DNA from: Cavia porcellus
Taxonomy: Eukaryota > Chordata > Mammalia > Rodentia > Caviidae
Direction of reading: 5' to 3'
DNA: 64,000 nt
Assembly: GCF_034190915.1 (NCBI RefSeq)
Contig: NW_026947485.1
Coordinates: forward strand, 35,291,519 to 35,355,518
The notes under the pieces: generated by a model
What the model was told of the DNA's origin: nothing
The model's input: the letters and a program-made list of their open reading frames with translations, nothing else
The model's database searches: none
Part shown: positions 25,601 to 38,720 of the stretch, one piece after another
How the letters are laid out: every line of letters starts with the position of its first letter
Position numbering within the stretch: position 1 is the first letter of the stretch
Made by a program: the position numbers and the translations under genes

Positions 25601-27247
25601 AAAAAATTCATCTGAAATAACACTATCATTCAGAGGACGTCTCCCCACTTCCTCTGCTACACACAAGAGTCTTTGAATTAACTTACATGAACAGACCACA
25701 TTGAACAAATTTACAACTTCTAAACACAAAAATTATCTTTTCCTCAACACTAATCTGTCAATATATATTAAAATATATTTTAAAATATATATTAAAATAT
25801 ATTTCCATAAATCTCATTTTTAAACTAAAATTCTAGAAGCTTACCAAGTATATATGTCTACTCCTATACCCTACATTAGAATTTGTTATAATGTAGGTGA
25901 CCAACTTCCCAAAGAATGTTTATCAGCCTTACTGTTCTTAATTCATCCTGTATTTAACAATCCTCACACTAATCCTAAATGTAGTCACAAGTAGTAACAC
26001 AAATTAGGATAAAGGAAAATGCAGAAGCTCAAGCATGCTAGCTATAGCACCTCAGGAGGTGAGCCTTGTACACTTACATTCTGCTGTAACCATGAAGAGT
26101 ATGGGCCCCACCAATATCCCAAGAGGTTTAACACAATGATCCTTTTTGCTCTTTTCAACACTTTACCAACCTTTGTGCATGTTTGACATTCTTCCTGGTA
26201 ATTTCTGGTAGATCATTTTTCATAAAGACCATCTCTTTATCTGAATTATCTTACAACATAAGTGAAAATAATTTTGAGACTGATTATGTTCTCTAAAAGC
26301 AATGTGCAGTGCCAGTAAGCAAAAAGAGCTGACTGACTGATACTTATGATCCAAGCTACTTTTCCAATCCTTTCACATTCCGACGAGGAAATAGCAACTG
26401 TAATAATCAGTACCAAATTTCTGAGCACTGATATAACTAATAACTCCCAGCTCCCCCAAAAACTTTGAGCTTCTATGTATGTTACTCATATTTCATTAGA
26501 TAAATAAAATGATAAAACTGTTCTTTTTTAAATTAAGAGGAGACTGGGGGAGGGCTAGAAATACATAGTTATTTAAGAATTGGTTTTTTTTTTTCAGTAA
26601 ATATGGAAAAATGGAAAAGACAGTTATTCCTACTATGGCCTTTACTCAAAATTAAAAAATCCATCTGTTGACTAATACTGGAGGGGTAAAATCATGGAAA
26701 GATAGGAAGTGTATGAAGAATTCTAGTATTTCACATGCTCAATCTGAAAATAAATTTAAAACTCCATTTTTATAACAAAGAAGTCAATTATAGGAATTCA
26801 GTTTAAATGAAATTTTAAATGAGGGTAAAAACACGTAAAGCCTAAAGATACTGTTGAAGTAGACTACTGAGGATCACAACAAGTAATAGGACATATTACT
26901 GAAAGAATATGCTTGATGTCATGAGTACAGAGGCAGAAAGACAGGAAATACCTGTGGCATAAGAATTTTCCAGTTTTATTACATGTTTGGCTACCTCCAG
27001 ATGCAAATGTTATGTAACCTACCAACCTGCAACACCAAAAGGAAGAGTCAAGAGAACAGAACAGCAAAAGTAACAAAACCACTAGATTTACAGCTACTAC
27101 CGTGATTATGCTTTTAACTACAAACTTACCTTTCTCACCCCATCAATGTTCTGATGATAAAATCTTCTAACACTGAATGTTAAAAAAGCTGTGGGTTACC
27201 ATATTGCCCCGCCTTCCATCTTTATCTCTGCCCTGCCCCTTCTCTGC
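25601..27247. other. Unassigned AT-rich intron
   Basis: Includes an A/T palindrome near 25760-25803 made of alternating atatatt/aaaatat blocks. No gene or named repeat seen. Confidence 0.45.
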
Positions 27248-27315
27248 CTGCCTCTCATGCTCTCTCTCTCTGTCTCTCTCCTTCACGCCTCTGAGCTCTC
27301 TCCAGAGAGCCTCTG

Positions 27316-27356
<41 letters not shown>
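27248..27356 (+). repeat. Interrupted (CT)n microsatellite
   Basis: Two CT runs: a short one around 27258-27280 and a longer pure one around 27320-27354. Open frames across it are low-complexity S/L repeats and not genes. Confidence 0.95.
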
Positions 27357-27357
<1 letters not shown>

Positions 27358-28986
27358 GTGTATTCCAGTATTAGATAGATCTCAATATTGGTAAGTTATT
27401 TTTATTTGGCGGGCATCTATTTTACTTCAACTCTTTAGCCTGAATTTTGCGCTCTGTTAAGAGAATTAAAACAACTACTTATTAATATGAGAGTCAAATC
27501 AAATTAGTTAAAGGAAACTACCGTGTCACTACCAAATCTTTCCTTTGCAGCCCAACAAATCCATTCTTTTGTACTGTACAACCTATAAACTTTTTCAGTC
27601 TGTTTTCAAAGCATAAAATGATATGATCAAGCAGAATTCAAACATCCCATCTAAATTAAAATGAATTCTCAATTTTGCTGAAACGCCTTTAGTCGTCTAA
27701 CTTTTATTTCTTCATTCATCCAAAGACATTAAAAATTCTTTCCATTCCCATTAATGCCTCCATGCTGCTACCTCATCACTTCCAGGAATCCCTTCTTTTT
27801 GCTCCCAGTATAGCACGAGGATCCTGACCACCTATTTTTCAGTTCCTTCTACACCCTCTTCTTAAGTATCTGGCAGGGGAAGAAATACAAAGCAATGTTC
27901 ACATTTATTGACCATCAATAGTTACTGTTGAGATCACTTTGTACACACTCTTGTATTTAATATCTCAATGTTTTTCATGGTTTTCTACACACAAAGGTTC
28001 TGGCTTAGGAATAAAGTCCTTCGTAAGTTAAATACATTATCTGTACATGAGTCACAAAGTACTAAATATGGGAGTAGTACCAAAATGAATAAATAACCCA
28101 TTATTCTTTCACTCAAAGAATCCTAAGAGCTAGAAAGAGAACCAGCAATGCAAGCAAATTATATAGCATTTTTAACTAGGGAAAAAATGTAGTCACCCTA
28201 AATTTCTAAGTAAGAACCATACTGCTCTGTAGCATCACTTTGAAATTCTAGACTGATCACGCAAACAGCCAAGCACTACCAAGTCTGATGCAAAGTTTTT
28301 AGGTTCATCTTTCCTTTCAAGGTAATGCTCTCTTTGTCACCTTAAATTCATTGAAAACCTTCTTAATGTGTTTTACACAAATCTCTATTTTTCTCCCATA
28401 CCATGTACTTATTGTATGTTCCCTACAATTTGAAGTTTAACTCACTTCTAAAATCAAAATTCTGAAATATAATGAGCTAATCCTAAAATATATACAGTTA
28501 TGTTGTTTGCATTTAACAAAAGCATATTCTCTCACTCTGCAATATGTGACATTGTTGATAACCCTTATGTGGTATCTGCAATAATATCCTTTAACTGACA
28601 TCTTTATGACAAAACTTTATTTATATATGTGATAATTCATGTAAATGAAACCACATATCAAAAATTAACTTCTAGGACTTCTATTATGTTATTTTTCTTC
28701 CTCAGAAAATATTCTACTCTCACCACATCAATTGTCATTTTGAGTATGTGTATTTTAACATACAGAAATAAAAAATAATGTAACAGCTATGCATTTACAA
28801 TTAAGAGTTTTAACAAATGTAAATATGCTATATTAAGACTTTTCAAGAAATGAAATGACACAAATACAGCTAAAGGTCCACTCTCCCGTTTTGTTCCACT
28901 TTTTATACTTCGATCACATATGTATATACCTAGACACAATACACAGCAGTGTTTTGTATAATTTACAAATGTATACTCAGTAAATA
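27357..28986. other. Unassigned AT-rich intron
   Basis: No repeat or exon recognised by eye. Composition is AT-rich, with short opposite-strand open frames only. Confidence 0.45.
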
Positions 28987-29725
28987 CACACATTAAAAGA
29001 TGATCAATATGAGTACCTACCAGGGGAATGCAAATCAAAACCACAAGGAGACACTGCTTTATGACTGCTCAAATGTTTGTACTCTGAAAAATGGACAAGT
29101 AGCAAGTGTAATCAAGAAAATGGAGAAATTAAAACTCTCATTTGAAGCTGGTGGGAAAATAAAGGCATGCAGAAATTTCAGAAAACTGTTTGACACACAG
29201 TCACCAGACATCCGATAATGGCACTCCGGTATACAACTAGAGAAATGAAAACTTACATCCATACCAAAACTTTACACAAATATTTCATTCATAGCAGCAT
29301 TATTCAGAATAGTGAAAAAACAAAAACAGCTTAAATGTTCAACCAACTAATGAATGCATAAATAAAAAGTGGTACATGTATACAACGGAATATTATCTGC
29401 CAAAATAAAAACTGAAGTACTGGTACATGGTACAACATGGATAAACCTTGTAAATATTCTCCAACTGAAAAAATTTGGTCACAAGAGACCATACAGTATA
29501 TGATTTTATTGACATATAAAGTCTAGAAAAGTCAAAAATACAAAGACAGAAAGTAGAACACTGACTATCTAGAGTTGAAGCAGATAGGAGACTGGGGAGG
29601 CTGTTGTGGTGACTAAAAGGAACAAGGTTTCTTTGTAGAGCAATGAACCTGCTCTGAAACTGATTATAGAGACAGATGTACAACTCTGTAATATACTAAA
29701 AACTACTAAGATTTACACTTTGAAA
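28987..29725 (+). mobile_element. Old L1 ORF2 tail and 3' UTR
   Basis: The order follows an old L1M-type 3' end: 'ccaggggaatgcaaatcaaa', 'actctcatttgaagctggtg', 'catagcagcattattcagaa', 'acaacggaatattatctgcc', 'acatggataaaccttgtaaa', then 3' UTR 'cagaaagtagaacactgact', 'ggtttctttgtagagcaatg' and 'tgtaatatactaaaaactac'. Many frame breaks. Confidence 0.85.
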
Positions 29726-29824
29726 TACAAAAGTGTGGCATAAGAATTGTATGTATACATATACAACATTTTATACGATATAAAACATGTAAGCTATAAT
29801 TATATACATAAGAATACTCCATAT

Positions 29825-30375
29825 GTATTTTTTTCAGATTTATTCAGTTAGTGTCATGTATCTGAGATTAACCCATATGCATCCATGTACAAGTAGCTTA
29901 ACTGCTCTACTGTATCACGGAAAAAAATGATACCACATTTATCAATTACCCAGATTTTATTTCCACTTGAAATAATGTTATAATGAGCACTGTAAACATC
30001 TTGTATATAAATTTTCTAGGCCAACCCAGAGAGGCCTAATGGCTAAACTGCAAAAGACCAGGTATTTCCAGATTATCTGTTAAAATGATAATATAATCCA
30101 CAGTATACAAGAGTTCCTGTTCCTTCTTATTCCTGCCAACACTTGGTATTATCAAGCCTATTGGGTTTTACCAATCAAGAGGTGTAAAATGAAATCTCCC
30201 TAGGGCTTAGCTTTTCATTTCCCTTTTATAGAGTTTAAAAAATCTTTCATAATTGGCCATTAAATTTCTTCCTACATGAAATACCTAATCATATCCTTTA
30301 CCCACTTTCTATTGAGCAAATTCTTTATTTCTTCTTGATTTGTATATGACTTTCAAATTTTGGATTCTTATTTTC
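29825..30375 (-). mobile_element. Old L1 ORF2 segment, opposite strand
   Basis: The plus strand reads as reverse-complement L1: 'ttcagatttattcagttag', 'taatgttataatgagcactg', 'cctgccaacacttggtatta', 'ccaatcaagaggtgtaaaat' and 'cataattggccattaaattt'. It covers ORF2 sequence also present in the plus-strand L1 next to it, so these are two separate insertions. Confidence 0.75.
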
Positions 30376-31989
30376 AGTCTCCTAAAAGAACTACAAATCT
30401 ATAGTTCTAGTCTGTGGTCTCTTTTCTTTTGTATTTACTGGCTTTTGTTATAGTGAGGATTTTTATGAAAATGTAAGTTTTATTTTAAAGCTTTTAATTT
30501 TTATCTCTTAAGTAATTATTCTCTATCATTGTGTCATGAAAATATGGCCCTTAAGAGTTGTACAGAGTTTGTCTAAGATGACCTGGTTTATATACCTCCT
30601 CCACTTTGGTGAGTTCATTTGGACCAACCCAAGAGGAGGCATGACTTGGGCAATGTAGCTCTTTCGCAGTCTGTGAAAGGACTAACAGCTAAAGTCCTCT
30701 GCAAGAACATCTCTGGTTTGACATTTAAATGACCTCATACTTACAACATTTCAAAGGTTCCACTATTCTTCCAACACAAAGAGATTGAAGCTGAGGATGA
30801 CTAAAGAAAAACCATCTACAGAAACTTTTTGAAGAGCAGTCTTATGCTCTATGCAGGCCTCACCCAAATGCCACTATTAAACAGAGTCAATAAGGAGTGC
30901 TCTCTGGTAACTCTTTCAGATTTAAGCACTAAGCAAAATGACAAGGAATTCAGTTTATAAATAATCAAATTATCAGTTTCAGCATAATCATCATTGAAGC
31001 TTATAAATCAGAAGAAAACTCAATGAGCTGTACAAAGAAAAATCACTGAACCCAATAGAAGGAAGCATTCTGAACTGGGTCTTCAGTAGATGGAGCTCTC
31101 CCCTCTGAATTGGTGCTGAAATGCAATGCAGGGAAATTTCAAGAGCTGGAAATACAGTTATTCAAATAAAAGTACTGAACACTGGAACTGATTAAAATAC
31201 CAATCACCTTTGTCCTATGGGCACTGGTGTTTTAGCCATGGAATACCAGCCAAATTTCAACCCAGAATAATGTTATTATTAAACATGAACTGAGCATCAA
31301 TGCCTTTCAACACCTCAAAAAATAGACAGTTCTTGCCTAGTTTGCCATCACACTACTGTTTGCAGAATAGAATTCTATTTATTTCATTTTCATGAGTAAA
31401 AAAAAGTGAGTTTTTCACTTCCCTTATACTTTATAGGAGTTTATTTATGAAAAACTGTTCATTATGATCACTACTGTTTTCTGATGCCTGTTATTGTCAT
31501 CCAAATTAGACTTTTATGACTAGGCCTTGTTTTATTAACTCAGAGGATATATGATATTATATGGTGGCTTGAGATTACTTGTGCAGTTACAAAACTGGAC
31601 TATTACAACAAACAAAAATTTATGCCTGACCCTAAAAAAGAACAATAATGCAAATAAAGATAAAAATATATAAATTCAAATATTTTTTTAAAAAAGCATT
31701 ATATCCCTCCAAAATGGCCCACCACAGCACACTTTTAGTCACCTAACGCCAGCTTATAAAGTACTAGCCAAATTAGAGGAAAAATTTTGAATTCTGAAAG
31801 TATTCAGAAAGATAAAAAAAATCAGAAACTTTGTACAATCTAGAGGATCTTCTCAGGTCTAACATTAGGCTGCTCAATGCAGATCAAGACTAAAAAAACC
31901 TAGCAGTCATGAAACAACTCCTCAGAAGTCATAGTCCTATAAACAGGTTAAGTAATAAGTGATTATTATTAAACAACTCACTGTAAGAT
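30376..31989. other. Unassigned intron sequence
   Basis: Somewhat GC-richer around 30.55-30.85 kb, where an old LTR relic is possible. Nothing could be assigned. Confidence 0.4.
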
Positions 31990-32003
31990 TTAGGGTTCAT
32001 TTC

Positions 32004-32147
32004 TTTTTATTATTTTTTTTTCTTTTTGAAGCATAGTTTCACTATGCAGTTCAGGTTGGCCTTGAACTCACTTTGCAGCCCAGGTTGACCCCAAACTCAC
32101 AGCAATCCTCCTGTCTACAGCCTCCCAAGTGCACCACCATTCCTAGC
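32004..32147 (-). mobile_element. B1-type SINE with 14-bp TSD
   Basis: T-rich tail, then 'catagtttcactatgcagtt', 'caggttggccttgaactcac' and 'ctcccaagtgcaccaccatt', the reverse complement of B1. Flanks ttagggttcatttc (31990-32003) and ttagggttcctttc (32148-32161) match at 13 of 14 bases. The element carries a partial repeat of the 'gttggcc..aactcac' block. Confidence 0.93.
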
Positions 32148-32161
32148 TTAGGGTTCCTTTC

Positions 32162-34084
32162 AAAGGCCACACTTAAAAGTAAATCACATATTAGAAAAGA
32201 AAAACTTATGGCCCCAAAATAAGGAAAAACTGCTTTGATATGATTTACTCCAAGATTTTTAGAAAACAATCCATACTAACTACGTATATTCCGCTTGATC
32301 TTGTTACATAGCTTTTTTTAAAGCTAGTACTTGTTGGTAAACCTGAAGACAAGCCTCTCATAATCTGACCATAATTTGCACCTGAAGATGCGTTCATTTA
32401 AGTATTTGATTGTGAGATTTTTGTTCAAGCAACTTTATTAAGAATGTAAGTATGTATGAAATATAAAGACCAGGAAAAATGCTGATGTTAATTAAATCAT
32501 GAAAATCTTAAAAGTACAAATAATCTATAATAAGATATTCTATAAGGGCAAAGATGTATTAAATGCACTGGTAGAGGTCACAAAATGCAAGGAAAGTGAT
32601 AAATGTCTTTAAAATGTAAAAATAAATAATATTCTATAGTGATAAGAACTCTCAAATTTGTTTCTGATATTACAAATTATTAAAGACAGCATTATACTAC
32701 ACAAAGTGACTTTAATGCAGATCTAATTCAAAGACTTACAAAGATGTGTCAATGTCCCTACATTGGCTACTATTTTTAATTCACTAGAGCCCTTCCCCTT
32801 GTATCAAAAAAAACTTTATAAATTAAGAACTGCAATTTAACTTTTTATAGAACAGGTTGTTTATAATAATCTGTACATTCTTTTGATAAATTTCCTTTGA
32901 CAGAAAATTTCTTTTAACTAAACCTCAGACAGCTGCCTCTGTAACTTCTGCCTCTCAAGAACAAAGTCTCATTCAATGTAATGCCTATCTTAAACTATAA
33001 AAAAATAAACAATAAGCTTCGAGAGGTTGACCTAGCACTGTTTAATCGTCTATATTTTTTATGCTAATGTATAAATTTATAAATAACAAGTTATATTACC
33101 ATTGTTTGTGATTTCGAATGTACTATCTAAATATATTATAAAATTAAGCAGTAGACAGATGTCATATATGTACAATGTGAATGGGTGTGCTGCCACAAAG
33201 AAAAAAATCATACAGAAATATATTCCTTAATCCTAAAATTCATTTTCTAACCCTATACAAAACTAATTAACATAATTTTCTGACTAATATACTTTTTTCA
33301 TGCCCTCTTCTGCTCTCTTGTGATGTATCCTAATAAGACTCAGCTACCTTGAAACATGTCTAACACATTATTATCATTCCTGCAGCTTGTATGTTGCTCA
33401 GAGACATAAAGTTATTTCAGAAGAACACTTACTGTATATGCATTCAGCAGGATGGGCTGTCTGAAGATATGGAAAAAATAAGAAGCAATAAGCGTGCAGG
33501 TTTAGATACAGTGTAATTTTATTTCTTAGCCTGACCCCCTTCAAAACTCCCTATAAATCTGTATGCCCAGTGTCTATTTTTTATCTGTAAAATAAAGCTA
33601 ATAAATCTGAATTTTGTCTAAAGAACATAATACAGATATGTTTAAAAATGAACAAGGAAAATTAAAAATTATTTTAAAATGTTAAATGACAAAGACTCTG
33701 TATCTTGTATCTTTGTATCTGTATCTTTGTGATTCTTTAATTCAACTCTCCTTCCTAGCCCTGAAAAGCTCACTCAAAGCTATGAAGAGGAAAATATTTC
33801 CAACACTTATCAAATTGGCCAATAGAAACATTCTTCTGAATACCAGATCCCTAGGGTAATTAAAATATATGGGAAGGAAAGAAGGAATTAATTGAACAAC
33901 CACAGTCTGCCAAATGTCTGAATAAGGCCAGTTGTTATTTGTTCCACAGTAAGAAAAGTTGGGCAGAGGTCAGGATGAGGATAGCAAATAGTCTCACTCA
34001 GTGCTCTGAGTTACCGATATCCAAAGGTAACAATGAAAACATTCAGGGCAAACCAACTCCTCTGGTCATTTCTGAAAACATTTT
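32162..34084. other. Unassigned AT-rich intron
   Basis: Contains a short slippage-prone 'tgtatctttgtatctgtatc' tract near 33700-33728. No gene or named repeat recognised. Confidence 0.45.
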
Positions 34085-34132
34085 AAAGATTAAATAAAGA
34101 AATTCAGCTTAAAGATTAAATAAAGAAATTCT
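34085..34132 (+). repeat. Two-copy 26-bp tandem repeat
   Basis: aaagattaaataaagaaatt begins at 34085 and again at 34111. The second copy is cut short after about 21 bases. Confidence 0.9.
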
Positions 34133-34839
34133 CGCACACTCTGCCCCTCACAGTTAGTGATACTTCACAAGACTGCTTTGAAAAGATGGGGGTGGGGTGG
34201 GGAGTGATCACTGCTCTTAGCTGATGTATGCAGCACAAGATTTGCACAATTGCATTCTTCTTATATGTAGGAATATTCTGTAAAGGTAATAAATTAAAGT
34301 GAAAGAGAAAAGCTAATGCAGATAAAATTATAAATTTAGTAGTCCACCAAAATAGAATTTTTCTGTTAGGAAAACAAAACCTCAATAATGTGACAATAAA
34401 ACTAATCGTCCTATTATTGTATTTTAGCTAAATATTTACAAATTTGCTAGTTTACTGTACAGTCTCTTGTGAACAATGCAGATGTACAGTCGATGAGTAA
34501 AAATGACTTATCTACATACTGATCTACTGAGAAGTTTATCTGATTTTAATTATACTTCTCTTTTTTACGTAGTCATTCCAGATGGCCCCAGCAACAGAAA
34601 AATTGTTTATATAAGGCAATCTAACATAGGTTACATACAGTAGTTTAGAAAGGACTTTTCATTGTACTAAAAAGTGCCAAATATTAAAACATGCAAAGAT
34701 TAATGAAAAAAATCATTTACAGCAATTTAATTGTCTTGTATTAGGTCCACAGTACAAGGAAGCCATGGTTTGTCTCTCATTGTAATATGAAGCATATGGT
34801 ATGCACAAATGGTAGACTGAAAAGAAAGTAATGTAACAT

Positions 34840-34925
34840 TTTGGTGTAGTACATATATGGATTTTGATGCCAGACTAACGAGTTCAAATCCAAGTTGTGC
34901 TACTTAATAGGCATGCAATAAAAAA
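34840..34925 (+). mobile_element. MIR relic fragment
   Basis: 'ggattttgatgccagactaa' and 'gagttcaaatccaagttgtg' plus 'ctactta' follow the MIR central core. Short and diverged. Confidence 0.55.
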
Positions 34926-37074
34926 TACAGAGAAAGTGATTTCCATTTTTTCACAGCTAAATTAAACATACATATTTTAACATGGTTAATATCACCTAAT
35001 TTTTTTCACGTTAATCTGCTAATCCACACTGTCTTTAAGCTTTATGTCCATAGACTTGATTATTCAAATTATTTTACCTGCTATGAATTTGTTAAAGACA
35101 AAAATCCCTTTGACACTCTTTAAAGCAGTAAAGAAGGCTTTTAAGACTTCTCCATTGGGGGGCAGAAATCGGGCTAAACTCCAACTACAGCAAAGACTGC
35201 TGGGGACACACAGTCAACAAGCAAAGTGAGGGAAGAGTGCATGGAAAATTACTAAGAGGACATACATGAAGGGTCAGGAGATTCTTGCCAAAATAACTTA
35301 ACAAGGTTCTCACTAAAAGCGGGTCAAAGATTTACACATTAAAGGTGAAGAATACAAAATTTTACCAGATGTTAAAAGTAAAACAATATCAAGGATGAGG
35401 TTAAAATAGCATAGCAAAGTTTCTTTCTAACCCTAGACTCAACAAGGGTAGACATGGATGTCTAAAGTCAAGTCTAGATGAAACAGGGCTAAAAGGAAAC
35501 TAACTGAAATTCGGTCAAGAACAGAATGTTTGCTCAGTCCAAGAGTAAACAAGCACTAAATGCCTACCACAAAGCCTCCCTAATAAAGAACATGAGGGTC
35601 AGTGCACAAACTTTGGAACTTTCACTTTGACAACAATGGTCTCTGTTCAAGCTAAAGAAAAAGGTGGCATAACAATTCTACCTTACATTCATATAAGTTT
35701 TTACATCCACCAAAAGTTACTCATTTTTATCAATTATTGTCAATACAAATGATCACTGGCCTAAATGAATACTTTGTATACAAGCAATTACAAAAATAGA
35801 TTAAATGAAAGGGAACCATGAAAACAGGGTTTTTCTTTTTTCTTTATCTACAGGATATATGTCAATGTATTTCTTTCCTAAGTTTTAGTCTATTAGAACT
35901 TTATCCTTTATACTTTATCAAAATAGCAAAAAATTACAAGAGGCAAAGAAGAATTCAGAAAATACTGGCCTCCCTTCTACAGCTACATTAAAAATACAAT
36001 CCTAGGAAATGTTAAATGAAAAACCACACATGTACTGTTCTAAATCAACAGGGATATAACAGACAACATGATAGACATAGGTTATATAGTTTCTAGTTCT
36101 CAAAATTTACTAAGCATTTGAATAAATTTTCTTTAAAATTATTTCTTAAACTGTCCTCTTGAATACTTGACCAAGATTCCATGAGAAATTTCATAGTAAC
36201 GTATGGAGGCATAACAACATGGTGTAAGAAAATAGCACAGGATTTGGAATCAGGATGTACCATCGGTACAAGTTTATTTTCTATATGTGACTTTTCACAA
36301 ATAACTCCAACTCGATTTCTTCAAAGACATATGAAAGGGTTCTACAATCAATAAATATGTACACAAGTATTAATGATCCATAGAGCATCAAAGCAGACTC
36401 ATGCTTTAAAAATGTTTTTCAATTAAGGACACTGTTTATCTTTAAGAGTCCATAGACCTTACTTGTAATCCTAGCACCTAATAAGTAGGCATTCAAATAT
36501 TTGCTGAGGTAGAAGGATGGGTGGATACTGTTAACTCATGATCATAATCTAGATGCCACCTCAGAATGGTGCACTTGCTCCAAAACGAAATCAAAGTAAT
36601 ATTCAAATAGTAATCAGTTTTTATATAAGCTTCATAATGTGAAAAGAGAAACTAATAAAAGGACAAATGTTGCATTTTTTCTAATTGCTATGCTCTATCT
36701 CTACTCAAATATTCATTATTGGTGTTAGGATTACTATTTCAGATCTTTTCTCTCCTCGTTCATATTTAATATGGCTCATTGCCTGTTTATACTAACACAA
36801 AATTACAAGTTTCATTTTATTGAAATTTGCTGTACATACATCATTAAAAAGACTACTAAACTCAATGTTGTATGTTTTTAATATAGTTTTCATAGACTCA
36901 AAAACACTGCAAAGTATACCTTTAACAAAATAAAGTACATAAGTTTCATGCTTTTTTGAAATTCAGTCCTCTATTCAGTCAATATTTCTGAAGTGCTAGA
37001 CAGTGAGGATACAGCCATACATAAGACTCAATTATAACCAAAAGGCTCCCCAACAAGCCAAGACCAGGTAATAA
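34926..37074. other. Mostly unassigned intron
   Basis: A GC-richer patch at 35145-35260 does not match anything I know. A weak MIR-like core lies around 36215-36330 ('cacaggatttggaatcagga') and a weak B1-like patch around 36460-36530 ('cttgtaatcctagcacctaa'). Neither is secure. Confidence 0.4.
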
Positions 37075-37203
37075 CAAGCGAAGAGAACATGTGGACTCCG
37101 GCCTTAAGAAACAATATAATGTAACTGGGCACATTCCAGAATGGTATTAAATAGCATGGTAAATCTTCTAATTGGTTAAAAGAAAACTTGAAAGGTATTT
37201 CAG
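37075..37203 (+). repeat. 129-bp direct duplication, copy 1
   Basis: Matches 38041-38169 at 128 of 129 positions. The sole difference is g here versus a there, in 'ccagaatg/atatt'. It begins 'caagcgaagagaacatgtgg' and ends 'gaaaggtatttcag'. There is no A-tail and no SINE or L1 sequence in it. Confidence 0.97.
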
Positions 37204-38040
37204 AATTAAAGAAATTTGTCTACAACTCATTCTCTGTGGATAAAATGAGAGTGTCAGCAGCACTGACCTCACACTTGACCGAAAGAGTAACTCAACAACA
37301 GCCTTCAAATTAAGCAACTTACAAAGCAACAGACATAGACACTTATGGCAATTAGCACTGATCAAAAAGTAATGAAGAATTTTCTGTATCCAGTTGGCCA
37401 GAATACTTAGGCAATAGAGCTATGATGATTTGTTAAGTACTTTTCAGAAGAAAAACTCATTTCTGCTACATATTTTGTAGAGCAATAGATACCTTCCATA
37501 CTTTTAATTCATCCCCAGATTTTCCAGTTTCCCAAGGGCTCTGCAAAGCCTCTAATTACATAGTAGCCTGAAACAACTATTTTACAGGCTAATTTCCTGC
37601 TCACCACCTTTTGGCAGGTGAAAATGTGTTACCATACTTCTTACAGAAGGCAGAGTTAATGTGTTTTGGATACCGAGCTGCCTTAAAAGGAGTAATATTC
37701 CAATTCCAAAATAAATAGTACATCTTTTAAAAATAATATTCAGGAGATTGAAGGTTGAAGAAGCTAAATTCAAATGTTAGACAAAAATCAAGTCATACAA
37801 AAAACACTGTATATACTAACCTTTAGTAACTTTTTAGAATTATAAATGAGAAATACATATTCCTGTACTTACTGAAGAACATAAGTCATTGTTGATATTA
37901 AGAAAGACCAAATTTTAGTGAGAAGTTAAATACCTGCCTGCAAAAAGAAAGGAAAAAAAGATATTTAATTAACTTTGGATGAGTTAAAAGCCACAATGAA
38001 GAGTCTCAAGTCTCAAGCCACAATACAGAGTCCAGATCAC

Positions 38041-38169
38041 CAAGCGAAGAGAACATGTGGACTCCGGCCTTAAGAAACAATATAATGTAACTGGGCACAT
38101 TCCAGAATGATATTAAATAGCATGGTAAATCTTCTAATTGGTTAAAAGAAAACTTGAAAGGTATTTCAG
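38041..38169 (+). repeat. 129-bp direct duplication, copy 2
   Basis: Second copy, 966 bp downstream of the first in the same orientation. Immediately before it, aagccacaat occurs twice (37988 and 38015) within a short rearranged stretch, which suggests the insertion point of the duplicated piece is here. Confidence 0.97.
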
Positions 38170-38471
38170 TAATTGTACTGCTTCTTCTAAAACTTAGTTA
38201 AAAGTTCAAGAGCCCAACTTCAATTAGAAATCTCTGGCCACAGACAACTTTTCATTTTACCACTGAATGGTCTTCTAGTTTTTTTTTTTTTTTTTAATTT
38301 CTACTATTCTATGTTAACTCTCTGTATGTTCCTCCCCCTACACTGCTTCTCCTTCATAGTTCTCTATTTTGTTTGACACAATTCATTGTCAAGGGTACAC
38401 ATTCTATCCATCTATCAATATCACCTATTTCAATATTCACCATCACTTTATCTAGCCTGTTAACCACATTC

Positions 38472-38474
<3 letters not shown>

Positions 38475-38519
<45 letters not shown>
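38475..38519 (+). repeat. (AC)n microsatellite
   Basis: Pure AC run of about 22 units. A poly-T tract lies upstream at 38280-38295. Confidence 0.98.
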
Positions 38520-38521
<2 letters not shown>

Positions 38522-38640
38522 GTGAAAAAGGAAAGCAGAGCCTGAGATGAACCTAAGATGCCTATTATAGCCAAGAAGGGCTGAAAGAATACAGAGGCCA
38601 CAGGTGATTCCTCAAAGAGATCTGGCTTTTGTTTCTAAAA

Positions 38641-38720
38641 CAATAGAGTGGGAAGAAAAGACAAGAGGAAGGGAGGACAAGAGGGAGGGGAAGAGGGGCC
38701 GAGAGACAGACAGACAGACA
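38641..38720 (+). repeat. Purine-rich tract ending in (GACA)n
   Basis: G/A-rich on the plus strand ('aggaagggaggacaagaggg') and followed by agacagacagacagacaa. The open frames on the minus strand here are low-complexity. Confidence 0.85.
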
